A stretch of DNA of 14,575 nucleotides from CAIQOK01 sp043781315 (GCA_043781315.1 JAYWBR010000244.1:1-14575); one strand, 5' to 3'; shown: positions 6,374 through 14,544, counted from the stretch's first letter. Numbers and translations are program-made. The notes: generated from the letters alone by a model not told the origin.

Positions 6374-7771
6374 ATGCTTCGTCGAGATCGTCTAGTCCAG
6401 ATGCAAATCCATCAGATGATGGATGCGGGCATTTTTGCGGTCAGCTTCTGGCTCGCGTATCAATTGCGTTCCAGCGCCTTTGTCCTGGAGCTGTTTGATC
6501 TGCATGAAGTCAGCCCGTTCGCGCAGTTTGCCTGGCTGCTGCTGCTGGTGATTCCCGCCGCGCCGTTCGTGCTGGAGTCCCAGGGGTTCTACCAGCGCTC
6601 CATTTTTTGTCCGCGCCGCACCACGCTCTGGCAGTTGCTCAAGGCGTGTTCCCTGATGGTGTTGGGGCTGGTAGTCGCAATGTTTTTGCTGCGCACTGAA
6701 GCACCAATTGCGCGGGGGGCCATCGTCTGGTTTGCCGCCGTCAGCCTGGCGCTGATGTTTCTCAAGGAGGAACTGTTCCGCAACCTGTTCCTGCGGCAGC
6801 TTTCGCGAGCGCAACACAAACGCCGCTATCTGCTCGTGGGCACGGCGGATGAAATCGAACGGATGCGCCGCGAACTGAAAAAGCAGGATGCCAACGGGAT
6901 TGAAATCCCCGGCGAACTGAACCTGAGCGAAATCTCCGTGGACTACCTCGTCGAGCTGCTGCACGAACATTCCGTCAACGGCGTCATCGTCAGCGCCAAG
7001 CACGCCTACTTCGAGCATGTCGAGGCCGCCATCAAAGCCTGCGAACTGGAGGGCGTGGAAGTCTGGCTGGTGGCGGATTTTTTCAGCACGCAGCTTTCCC
7101 GCATGAGCTTCGACGAGTTTCTGGGCCGGCCCGTGATGGTGTTCCGCACCGCGCCCGAGGCTTCCTGGCAAAGCGTGGCGAAGTCGGTGCTGGATTTTTT
7201 TGGCTCGTTGTTTCTCCTGATCGCGTCCTCGCCGCTTTTCCTCCTCATCCCGCCGCTCATCAAGCTGACCTCCAAAGGCCCGGTGTTCTTCCGGCAGCAG
7301 CGCTCCGGGCTGAACGGCCGGCCGTTTACCATGTTCAAGTTCCGTACGATGGGCACCGATGCCGAGCAGCGCAAACACGAGCTGGCCGCCCTCAACGAAA
7401 TGAGCGGGCCGGTGTTCAAGATCGCCAAAGACCCGCGCATCACACCCATCGGCCGCTTCCTCCGCAAGTTCAGCCTCGACGAGTTCCCCCAGCTCTACAA
7501 CGTGCTGCGCGGCGACATGAGCCTCGTCGGCCCGCGCCCGCTGCCCGAATACGAAGTGAAACGCTTCGACGATCTGGCCCACCGTCGCCGCCTCAGTGTG
7601 AAGCCCGGCCTGACCTGTCTCTGGCAGGTGAGCGGCCGCAACGAGGTCAAGAACTTCGAGGACTGGGTGCGGCTCGATTTGAAATACATTGACACCTGGT
7701 CGTTTTGGCTCGACCTGAAAATTCTTTTGCGCACCATCCCCGTCGTCCTGCTCGGAACGGGGGCGAAGTAA
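6374..7771 (+). CDS. Exopolysaccharide polyprenyl glycosylphosphotransferase (bacterial sugar transferase)
   Basis: Transfers a sugar-1-phosphate from a nucleotide sugar to undecaprenyl phosphate, the first step of exopolysaccharide repeat-unit synthesis. The 465-residue layout is that of the WbaP/EpsE family: four hydrophobic segments (about 17-130), a cytosolic Rossmann-like domain (about 150-260, R-Y-L-L-V-G-T-A-D-E), another membrane segment (about 272-295) and a complete C-terminal sugar-transferase domain. Signatures are PVFFRQQRSGLNGRPFTMFKFRTM (first block, to residue 326), the DEFPQLYNVLRGDMSLVGPRP block (369-389) and PGLTCLWQVSGR (411-422). The 95-bp gap after epsI contains an AT-rich stretch just before the start (TTGTTT 6337-6342, TATTTT 6362-6367) that may be a weak promoter. 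The sugar specificity cannot be read from sequence. Confidence 0.93.
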   Translation: MLRRDRLVQMQIHQMMDAGIFAVSFWLAYQLRSSAFVLELFDLHEVSPFAQFAWLLLLVIPAAPFVLESQGFYQRSIFCPRRTTLWQLLKACSLMVLGLVVAMFLLRTEAPIARGAIVWFAAVSLALMFLKEELFRNLFLRQLSRAQHKRRYLLVGTADEIERMRRELKKQDANGIEIPGELNLSEISVDYLVELLHEHSVNGVIVSAKHAYFEHVEAAIKACELEGVEVWLVADFFSTQLSRMSFDEFLGRPVMVFRTAPEASWQSVAKSVLDFFGSLFLLIASSPLFLLIPPLIKLTSKGPVFFRQQRSGLNGRPFTMFKFRTMGTDAEQRKHELAALNEMSGPVFKIAKDPRITPIGRFLRKFSLDEFPQLYNVLRGDMSLVGPRPLPEYEVKRFDDLAHRRRLSVKPGLTCLWQVSGRNEVKNFEDWVRLDLKYIDTWSFWLDLKILLRTIPVVLLGTGAK

Positions 7772-7792
7772 ACAAAGAACGGAGAATGAAGC

Positions 7793-8797
<1,005 letters not shown>

Positions 8798-8860
8798 GGC
8801 ACTAAACGGTTTCAAATCTTCTTACCCTGGAAATGGTCTGAAGCATCGAGCGGAGGAGGG

Positions 8861-8989
8861 CGTCTTGGACTGCGGCGGGAAGCGCAGCGCCACGCCGCTT
8901 TTGCGCGCCAAATAATTCCGCTGGTGAAATGGTTCGATCCGCTCGAAAGCGGTGTCGCGGCTACCGCCTTGCCACCGCAGTCCAAGACG
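8861..8989 (-). repeat. 129-bp inverted-repeat element, copy 2 (opposite orientation to the copy at 1631-1761)
   Basis: The left arm 8861-8903 (CGTCTTGGACTGCGGCGGGA...) matches the reverse complement of the right arm of copy 1. The right arm 8944-8989 (CGAAAGCGGTGTCGCGG... to CAGTCCAAGACG) matches the reverse complement of the left arm of copy 1. The 40-bp centre (8904-8943) does not resemble the 42-bp centre of copy 1. It sits between the end of the UDP-xylose synthase gene and the DUF433 stop codon. The rest of the 224-bp gap shows nothing recognisable. Confidence 0.8.
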
Positions 8990-9021
8990 CTGCGGGTTAT
9001 TCCGCACCACTCAGGTCATGG

Positions 9022-9246
9022 TCACGCGGCGGCGGGGAACAGCTTGCGTTCACGGTCTGCGGCAAACGCCAGACACCCCTTGATGTCTTCGCGCGTCAAC
9101 TCGGAGAAGTCCTTGAGGATTTCATCTTCCGTCATGCCCGAAGCGAGATATTCCAGCACGTCATAGACGGTGATCCGCATCCCGCGAATGCACGGCTTGC
9201 CGCTGCGCTTGCCGGGTTCCACCGTGATGAGGTCTTCGTACTTCAT
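9022..9246 (-). CDS. DUF433 family protein (VapB-like antitoxin candidate)
   Basis: A 74-residue protein with the DUF433 pattern: G-K-P-C-I-R-G-M-R-I-T-V-Y-D-V-L-E-Y-L-A-S-G, then M-T-E-D-E-I-L-K-D-F and L-T-R-E-D-I-K-G-C-L-A-F-A-A. This is a small helix-turn-helix-like fold. DUF433 genes are usually the antitoxin half of a pair whose toxin is a DUF5615/PIN-like protein encoded immediately downstream. Here the downstream side (below 9022) holds only the inverted-repeat element, so the partner is missing. The start at ATG 9246 fits the family length. The upstream 154 bp (9247-9400) is AT-rich and may contain its promoter, but no clear -35/-10 pair or ribosome binding site stands out. Confidence 0.85.
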   Translation of the reverse strand: MKYEDLITVEPGKRSGKPCIRGMRITVYDVLEYLASGMTEDEILKDFSELTREDIKGCLAFAADRERKLFPAAA

Positions 9247-9400
9247 GCGCGGACAATTATTTTTTTATCGGCAATGCAATGGTGCATAATAAACCGAGTA
9301 AAATAAGCCCAATGAGTAGCGGCAACACTCCGGTCATATCTGACGCAAGTATGGGCGTAATCGTCATGACTTTTCCATATTTTCGACTCTGCCCCGCTCC

Positions 9401-9883
9401 TCACTTCTTATCAAGTTTGTTTTCCCCTTTAGCACGTCGTCGCGGGCGCTGCTTGGCGGAGATGGATTTGATGATCGTTTGGCCGCCGCCTTTGTTCGGA
9501 AGCGGTGTCTTCGCTTTCGCGGCGGCGGTGCGGATCAACTTAAAAACTTCGGGAGACTTGAACGGCGCGGTGGTGGGGAGACGAATGAAACGGTTTTGCT
9601 TTCCGTTGCCGAGCAGAAGCTTCGCGGGATCAGGCAGCGACGCGCCGTTGTAAAAAGAAAGGATGACTCCATTCGCCGCCGACGCGATGGAGACGAGGCA
9701 ATCCGACGCGCGCTCCGTGGTCGCATAGCCGATGACGAAAAAGTTGTAGTTGTCGTAAACGAGTTCGTTGGCGGCCGGCAGGAGCTTGCGCATTTCTGTC
9801 CGGCACTGGCGCATCACTTGCGCGACTTTGGGATCGAACTGGTCGAGGAAGGCCGCGACTTGTTGGGCGGGCGAGGTGTTCAA
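9401..9883 (-). CDS. DUF1801 domain-containing protein
   Basis: About 160 residues from the TTG at 9883. The domain begins A-A-F-L-D-Q-F and contains M-R-K-L-L-P-A-A-N-E-L-V-Y-D-N-Y-N, V-I-G-Y-A-T-T-E-R-A-S-D and V-I-L-S-F-Y-N-G-A-S-L-P-D-P, with a conserved end T-I-I-K-S-I-S-A-K-Q-R-P-R-R. The family has a YdhG-like fold of unclear function. The reading frame continues upstream to 10117, but that 78-codon extension is made of a shifted prepilin tail and a GACGAGG repeat, so it is not believed. No ATG exists between them, so the true start is uncertain (TTG 9883 is the best guess). The C-terminus is basic. Confidence 0.72.
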   Translation of the reverse strand: MNTSPAQQVAAFLDQFDPKVAQVMRQCRTEMRKLLPAANELVYDNYNFFVIGYATTERASDCLVSIASAANGVILSFYNGASLPDPAKLLLGNGKQNRFIRLPTTAPFKSPEVFKLIRTAAAKAKTPLPNKGGGQTIIKSISAKQRPRRRAKGENKLDKK

Positions 9884-10005
9884 TTTTTCCGCTTTCTTGT
9901 TTTCGACTTTGGGCCGGGCAAGGTGTTTAGTCCACGGAATTTTCGGCGGCCTCCGCTTGTGCTGTGCATGATTAAAGCCGGGTGAGGGCGTCAGGGTTTT
10001 GTCCC

Positions 10006-10057
10006 GTCGTCCTCGTCCCTCGAAACAAAGGCAATTCGAGAACGACGACGAGGACGA
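10006..10057. repeat. Inverted GACGAGGACG repeat
   Basis: The left half 10006-10023 (GTCGTCCTCGTCCCTCGA) is largely complementary to the right half 10035-10057. The inner stem is CTCGAA (10018-10023) with TTCGAG (10035-10040), and the outer arms are built of GACGA/TCGTC units. It lies between the prepilin 3' end and the DUF1801 domain and is translated only in the spurious N-terminal extension of the latter (S-S-S-S-S-F-S-N). Together with flanks it fills the 230-bp gap 9884-10113, where I see no gene. Confidence 0.6.
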
Positions 10058-10113
10058 ACCAATAGTTAATACCAGAAGGCCGCCCGGCCATCCGGCGTTT
10101 TTATACATCAGCT

Positions 10114-10851
10114 TCATGTCCTTGAATTTTTCCAGACGACGTGGCCATCCAGGTAAAGCAGATTGCCCCCGGCCGGTTCCTTTTTGTTCATGTGCGCGGG
10201 CCGGTGAAAGCCGCTGGTCAGATTGGCGGTGGCGATGCCGTTGACAAAATCATACGGGGCGTTGGGATTGGAGGGTGTGGCGTCCACGATGAGCGGCTGA
10301 TCGGAAATGTTGTTGGTCTGGTTCATTTTCTCCAGCAGCCAGCCGTTGTTGCCGGCGGCAACCATGCCGGCCGGCATGGAGTTGTCCTGACCGCCGTTGC
10401 CGTCCAGCCGGCGGATCAAAAATCCGTAGCCGGACACCCGGCGGGTGGCGGTAAAGTTCCAGAAACCGCCGCCCAGGATTGCGCTTTGAAAAATCTCGTT
10501 CTCGCTGATGCCGGCGGTGAGGCCCGGACAATAGAACACCGGTGGCCGCGCGCCGGAAGCGACGATCCCATCCGCCATCGGCATCGGCAGATCCCACAAC
10601 CACGCGCCGTCCACCTTGTACTGCGGCAGCCGCTCCCGGTTGTCGTCGGTGTAGATGCGCACGGCGATGCCGAGCTGCCGCTGGTTGTTCAGGCATTTGA
10701 TCCGGCGGCTGCGTTCCTTGGCGGTGGCCAGGGCCGGCAACAGCAGCGCGGCCAGGATGGCGATGATGGCAATGACCACCAGCAGTTCAATCAGGGTGAA
10801 GGCGCGGGCCGGCTTGGGCGCGGACGGAATTATTCGTTTTTTCTCGATCAT
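10114..10851 (-). CDS. Type II secretion/type IV pilin-like prepilin with H-x9-DG type C-terminus (apparent 3' frameshift)
   Basis: A 245-residue secreted pseudopilin-like protein. The class III signal is K-P-A-R-A, then cleavage before F18, then F-T-L-I-E-L-L-V-V-I-A-I-I-A-I-L-A-A-L-L-L-P-A-L, which forms the assembly helix; E22 is the conserved +5 glutamate. The body is followed by G-G-N-L-L-Y-L-D-G-H-V-V-W, the motif typical of the expanded verrucomicrobial/planctomycetal family. These proteins occur in many copies and their roles are mostly unknown. The ORF ends W-K-N-S-R-T-stop, but adding one A to the A5 run (T5 at 10127-10131 on the plus strand) gives W-K-K-F-K-D-M-K-L-M-Y-K-N-A-G-W-P, a far more typical ending. 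The stop overlaps the next ATG (10117) by four bases as a by-product. Confidence 0.88.
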   Translation of the reverse strand: MIEKKRIIPSAPKPARAFTLIELLVVIAIIAILAALLLPALATAKERSRRIKCLNNQRQLGIAVRIYTDDNRERLPQYKVDGAWLWDLPMPMADGIVASGARPPVFYCPGLTAGISENEIFQSAILGGGFWNFTATRRVSGYGFLIRRLDGNGGQDNSMPAGMVAAGNNGWLLEKMNQTNNISDQPLIVDATPSNPNAPYDFVNGIATANLTSGFHRPAHMNKKEPAGGNLLYLDGHVVWKNSRT

Positions 10852-10971
10852 CGTGTGGGTTGAAGACTATTCCATTCAAGGCGGCACCGCCGTCTGCTTT
10901 TGCGCATTTCTGTTGTTCCTTTGGGCACCGGCTTTTTTGTCTCGCATCTCGTTTTTGATGCCCCATCTTGC

Positions 10972-11003
10972 TGGCGCGAATTGGACGGGTTCCGTTCGCG
11001 CCA
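10972..11003 (+). promoter_or_regulatory. Hairpin abutting the cysteine desulfurase start codon
   Basis: TGGCGCGAA (10972-10980) is the exact reverse complement of TTCGCGCCA (10995-11003); the last base is the A of the ATG. The loop is 14 bases. The rest of the 151-bp gap between the divergent prepilin and cysteine desulfurase genes shows no convincing promoter. The palindrome could be an mRNA hairpin limiting initiation, an operator, or chance in GC-rich DNA. Confidence 0.35.
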
Positions 11004-12169
11004 TGAAAACGATTTACTTCGATTACAACGCCACCACGCCGCTGGATCCGCAGGTGCGGGCGGCGATGCTGCCGTTTCTCGATGGCGTCTGGGGCAATCC
11101 CTCGTCGGTGCATCATGTCGGCCGGCTGGCGCGGGCGCGGCTGGATGATTTGCGCGACCGTGCGGCGACGGTGCTGGGTGCCAAACCCAGCGAAGTCATT
11201 TTCACCAGTGGCGGCACGGAAAGCGTCAACCTCGCCATCTTTGGAACCGCGCGCCTGCTCAAGCCAAAAGGCCGCCACCTCATCACTTCTGCCGTCGAGC
11301 ATCACGCCGTCCTGCACGCCTGCGAATACCTGGTAAAGCAGGAAAGTTTTGAATTAACGATTCTCCCGGTGGATGCGGCGGGACGCATTTCCGTAGAGAG
11401 TCTGGCCAAGGCACTTCGTCCCGACACAATTTTAGTTTCCCTCCAGGCGGCGAACAACGAGATCGGAACCGTGCAGCCGGTCGCGGAACTGGGCGCGTTG
11501 TGCCGGAGTCGCGGCGTGCTGTTTCACACGGACGCCGTCCAGTGGTTCGGCAAGGAACCGTTCGCCAACCTCCACCAGTTCAACGCCGACTTCGTCTCCA
11601 TCTGCGCGCACAAATTCCACGGACCGAAAGGCGCGGGCGCTTTGTTCATCCGCTCCCCGTTGCAACCCCATCCCATCCTGATCGGCGGCGCCCACGAGAA
11701 CGAACGCCGCGCGGGCACGGAAAATCTCCCCGCCATCGCCGGTTTTGTGGAAGCGCTGGAACGGTTTGTCCGCGTGCCGGTGTTTGATGCTTCTATCCTT
11801 TCACCTTTGTCCAATCGCTTGCTAAAGCTGGTGGATTCCCTGCCCGGCGTTCAGTTCGTCGGTTCACGCGACCAACGACTCAACAACACGGTTTCCTTCC
11901 TCGTCGAAGGCGCGGACAGCATCACGTTGCTCGCCGGTTTGGATTTGGAAGGCATTTGTGCGTCGAGCGGCTCGGCGTGTTCGGCGGGATCGCTGGAACC
12001 GTCGCACGTCATTTCCGCGCTGGGAGGGGAGGCGCGCCTGGCCAATTCACTCGTCCGTTTTTCTTTGGGCCGCGATTCCAAAATGCCAGAAGTGGCGTTC
12101 GTCGAAAACGTCCTTCCGGAGATCGTCCGCCGTGGGCAACTGGCCCAACAACCCCGGCATTCTCTGTGA
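11003..12169 (+). CDS. Cysteine desulfurase (NifS/IscS type)
   Basis: A PLP enzyme that takes sulfur from cysteine for Fe-S cluster and thio-cofactor synthesis. It has 388 residues, the usual length. It starts M-K-T-I-Y-F-D-Y-N-A-T-T-P-L-D, has the cofactor-contacting T-S-G-G-T-E-S (68-74), H100, H-T-D-A-V-Q (D177, Q180) and the PLP lysine K204 in C-A-H-K-F-H-G-P-K-G. The active-site cysteine C326 sits in S-S-G-S-A-C-S-A-G-S. The frame extends upstream to 10655 across the divergent prepilin, which is rejected; ATG 11003 gives the canonical N-terminus. No scaffold (IscU) or regulator (IscR) gene is adjacent, so it may serve general sulfur delivery. No ribosome binding site is obvious. Confidence 0.95.
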   Translation: MKTIYFDYNATTPLDPQVRAAMLPFLDGVWGNPSSVHHVGRLARARLDDLRDRAATVLGAKPSEVIFTSGGTESVNLAIFGTARLLKPKGRHLITSAVEHHAVLHACEYLVKQESFELTILPVDAAGRISVESLAKALRPDTILVSLQAANNEIGTVQPVAELGALCRSRGVLFHTDAVQWFGKEPFANLHQFNADFVSICAHKFHGPKGAGALFIRSPLQPHPILIGGAHENERRAGTENLPAIAGFVEALERFVRVPVFDASILSPLSNRLLKLVDSLPGVQFVGSRDQRLNNTVSFLVEGADSITLLAGLDLEGICASSGSACSAGSLEPSHVISALGGEARLANSLVRFSLGRDSKMPEVAFVENVLPEIVRRGQLAQQPRHSL

Positions 12170-12355
12170 ATGACTTGTGAGCAATGCGAACAACCCCGAG
12201 CTTTGTCCTGTGTTGAAACGAAACTGGATAATTGTTGGACACCGTTTTTCTGTCCTAAGTTGTTGCCGTGACCTTGACACCGAATTCTATTTGGCATATT
12301 CACAACACATAATAATAAGAGATTTTATACAAAAGAATTCATCTATTAAGCATCC
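12170..12355 (+). promoter_or_regulatory. AT-rich leader of dnaN with promoter-like and DnaA-box-like sequences
   Basis: The 186-bp gap becomes markedly AT-rich from about 12280, unlike its surroundings. A perfect TTGACA lies at 12274-12279; the best nearby -10 (CATATT at 12295-12300) has a short 15-base spacer, so the pairing is doubtful. ATATTCACA at 12296-12304 differs at one position from the DnaA-box consensus TTATNCACA, and 12223-12231 read on the minus strand (TTATCCAGT) differs at two. No Shine-Dalgarno sequence precedes the dnaN ATG. Confidence 0.4.
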
Positions 12356-13465
12356 ATGAAACTGACCATCACGAAAGACCAGCTCATCAGCGGCCTCCAA
12401 GCAGTTCAAAACGTTGTCAGCTCCCGGACCACGCTGCCGATTCTCTCCAACGTCCTCCTGCGCGCGGAAGGGGAGCGCCTTGAGTTCACCGCCACCGATC
12501 TGGATGTCACCATCTCCAGCAGCGTCGCCGCCACAGTGACCAAGCCAGGGGCCGCCACGGTGCCCGTGAAAAAACTCTTCGGAATCGTCCGCGAACTTTC
12601 CGTCGGCGAGATTGATCTCGAAGTGGACGACAAGAACGTCTGCTCAGTTCGTTCGGGCGCGTCCTTCTACAAAATCCACGGCCTTGCTGCAGATGAATTC
12701 CCGCCCCTGCCCAAGTTCAAGGACGATAAAAAAGTCACGCTCCCGCAGGACAAGATCAAAGGGATGATGAAGAAAACCTCCTTCGCCATCTCCACCGACG
12801 AATCCCGCTACGTTCTCAACGGCATTTTCCTCAGCCTCAAAGACCACAAGCTCACCATGGTCGCCACCGACGGCCGCCGCCTCGCGCTCGTGGACGAGGA
12901 AGTGGACATCGCCGACAACAGCCAGGGCGAATTCATCGTCCCCGCCAAGGCCGTCAACGAACTCAACCGCCTCCTGCTCGACAAAGGCGAGGTCGAAATC
13001 CGTTACACTGAGAACCAGGCCTCCTTCACCTTGAAGGACGACAAGGGCGCCTCCGTCCTGATCATCACCAAGCTCATCGAAGGCAACTATCCGAATTACC
13101 GCCAGGTCATTCCCAACGAGGTCAAGGAACGCATCAGCCTGTCGCGCGAGGAATTCGTCCACGCCCTGCGCCGCGCCGAGATCATGACCAGCGAGAAATC
13201 CAACTCCGTCAAGCTCACCTTCGGCAAAAACAATCTCGCCATCACCGCCAACTCCCCGGAAGTGGGCGAAGCCCGCGAAAGCCTGGCCATCAATTACAAG
13301 GGCAAGGAAATGGCCATTGCGTTCAACCCGAAATACATGATTGACCCGTTGAACGCGCTGACCGACGACGAAGTGTTCATCGAACTCATTGACGAACTCA
13401 GCCCCGGCGTCCTCAAGATCAACGGGCCGTTCCTCTACGTCGTCATGCCCATGCGGTTGAGCTAG
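12356..13465 (+). CDS. dnaN: DNA polymerase III subunit beta (sliding clamp)
   Basis: The 369-residue protein forms the ring-shaped dimer that tethers the replicative polymerase. All three clamp domains are present. The N-terminus is M-K-L-T-I-T-K-D-Q-L with T-L-P-I-L-S-N-V-L-L; the middle has F-A-I-S-T-D-E-S-R-Y-V-L-N-G and M-V-A-T-D-G-R-R-L-A-L; then E-G-N-Y-P-N-Y-R-Q-V-I-P, and the diagnostic end Y-V-V-M-P-M-R-L. The length is normal for the family. The usual neighbours dnaA and recF are not visible: cysteine desulfurase is upstream and a convergent integrase downstream. It appears to have its own promoter in the AT-rich leader. Confidence 0.97.
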   Translation: MKLTITKDQLISGLQAVQNVVSSRTTLPILSNVLLRAEGERLEFTATDLDVTISSSVAATVTKPGAATVPVKKLFGIVRELSVGEIDLEVDDKNVCSVRSGASFYKIHGLAADEFPPLPKFKDDKKVTLPQDKIKGMMKKTSFAISTDESRYVLNGIFLSLKDHKLTMVATDGRRLALVDEEVDIADNSQGEFIVPAKAVNELNRLLLDKGEVEIRYTENQASFTLKDDKGASVLIITKLIEGNYPNYRQVIPNEVKERISLSREEFVHALRRAEIMTSEKSNSVKLTFGKNNLAITANSPEVGEARESLAINYKGKEMAIAFNPKYMIDPLNALTDDEVFIELIDELSPGVLKINGPFLYVVMPMRLS

Positions 13466-13475
13466 AAGAAGGTCG

Positions 13476-13556
13476 AAACATTCAACATTCAACATTCAAC
13501 ATCCAAAGGCTGAGCGCGCGCCCCTTGAATGTTGGGCGTTGAATGTTGAATGTTCG
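13476..13556. repeat. Heptamer-based hairpin (ATTCAAC / GTTGAAT arrays) between dnaN and the integrase
   Basis: The left arm has three tandem ATTCAAC units (13480-13500) followed by a degenerate one. The right arm has GTTGGGC (13531-13537) and two GTTGAAT units (13538-13551), preceded by TTGAAT. The arms pair over roughly 35 bases with a few mismatches, around a GC-rich centre near 13512-13520. It lies between convergent genes and could act as a bidirectional terminator, although it lacks a T-tract. Every heptamer matches RYYYAAC on the left and GTTRRRY on the right, the integron core-site consensus. Confidence 0.75.
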
Positions 13557-13570
13557 GAGTTCCCCCTTCC

Positions 13571-14515
13571 TTACAGCGGACTGGGCACACTCAGGGCATC
13601 CGCGTGGCAATAGCCGATGGTGGTTTCGATCCGTTCATGACCCATCGCCTCCTGCAACGCCTTAAGGTTCACGCCCCGATCCAGCGAGTGCGTGGCATAG
13701 GCATGACGCAGCTCGTGGGGCAGAACCAACACGCCGATTTTACGCCGGGCCTCCCGGATGGCGCGCTGCACGTTCGTCTCGTGCATCCGGTAACGAACGA
13801 GTTCGCCCGTGCGTGGATTTTTGCAGGGCCAGTGCGCCGGAAACACCCACGCCCATTGCCAGGCAAATTTGTATTCGGGATATTTCACCCCCAGTTGATG
13901 CGGTATTTCCAGCGGAATTTTAGCTTCCACATCCCGTTTCCAAACCGCCCGCGCAAAATCCAGTTGAGCGCGCAAATCCTCCGTCACCGAGCAGGGCAGC
14001 GCCACCACCCGGTCTTTCCGGCCCTTGCCGCCCATGATGAAAAGCTTGCCCTCCTCAAAGCAAACGTCCTTGACGCGCAGATTCAGCGGCTCGCAGACGC
14101 GCAAACCGCAGCCGTACAGCAGCCGCGTCACCAGCGGGGTGGGATAGCCCGCCACGGGTTGCACGGCGGCGATCAAGGCGCGCGTCTCCGCCACCGTCGG
14201 CGCATGGCGGAGGCGCTGCGGGCGCGTGGCCCGCAAGGCGTCCACCGCTTTGAGCGGCTGCCCCAGCACATCCTTGTAGAAAAAAAGAATCGCATTGAAC
14301 GCTTGATTCTGGGTGGCGGCCGCGACATTCTTCCGCACCGCCAGTTCGGTGAGAAAGTGTTCCAGCTTTTGCTCACTGGTGAAAGTTTTGGGCATCTCGC
14401 GAAGGGCGGCAATGTAATGACGCAACCAATGCAAATAGGTTTGCTCCGTGGCCAGGGTTTTGTGCTGGCGACGAATGACCGCGCGCGTGCGCTCAAGGGC
14501 TTGGGCGGTGTTCAT
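13571..14515 (-). CDS. intI: Integron integrase (IntI-type tyrosine recombinase)
   Basis: A complete 314-residue site-specific recombinase. The N-terminal SAM-like DNA-binding domain has T-L-A-T-E-Q-T-Y-L-H-W-L-R. All catalytic residues are present: R139 (Y-G-C-G-L-R), K164 (G-G-K-G-R-K-D-R), H267 and R270 (P-H-E-L-R-H-A-Y-A-T-H), H293 (M-G-H-E-R) and the nucleophile Y302 (T-T-I-G-Y). The segment about 210-250 (K-Y-P-E-Y, W-Q-W-A-W-V-F-P-A, N-P-R-T-G-E-L, H-E-T-N-V-Q-R-A) is the extra region that separates integron integrases from XerC/D. The end V-P-S-P-L matches the family's R-S-P-L-D. It should recombine attI with folded attC sites. The frame begins at ATG 14515, and any attI and cassettes would lie to the right, mostly outside the window. 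Confidence 0.93.
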   Translation of the reverse strand: MNTAQALERTRAVIRRQHKTLATEQTYLHWLRHYIAALREMPKTFTSEQKLEHFLTELAVRKNVAAATQNQAFNAILFFYKDVLGQPLKAVDALRATRPQRLRHAPTVAETRALIAAVQPVAGYPTPLVTRLLYGCGLRVCEPLNLRVKDVCFEEGKLFIMGGKGRKDRVVALPCSVTEDLRAQLDFARAVWKRDVEAKIPLEIPHQLGVKYPEYKFAWQWAWVFPAHWPCKNPRTGELVRYRMHETNVQRAIREARRKIGVLVLPHELRHAYATHSLDRGVNLKALQEAMGHERIETTIGYCHADALSVPSPL

Positions 14516-14544
14516 GCCACGGTTTTACCCGGTTCGTTCATTGC

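Noticed and set aside
8924..9166. Short plus-strand frames crossing the second inverted-repeat element
   Set aside because: They are translated repeat sequence and antisense DUF433, with no independent support.
9884..10117. N-terminal extension of the DUF1801 gene to ATG 10117
   Set aside because: The extra 78 residues are a frameshifted prepilin tail followed by a translated repeat; homologous domain sequence begins near 9880.
10655..11002. 116-residue N-terminal extension of the cysteine desulfurase
   Set aside because: It overlaps the divergent prepilin gene, and the canonical N-terminus begins at ATG 11003.
12177..12359. A 60-codon plus-strand frame whose stop overlaps the dnaN ATG by four bases
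   Set aside because: The overlap looks like coupling, but the frame runs through the AT-rich leader, starts with a weak GTG, and shows no domain or codon pattern of a real gene.
12644..13495. Long minus-strand open frame opposite dnaN
   Set aside because: dnaN is unmistakable on the plus strand; the antisense product is compositionally biased and begins inside the heptamer repeat.
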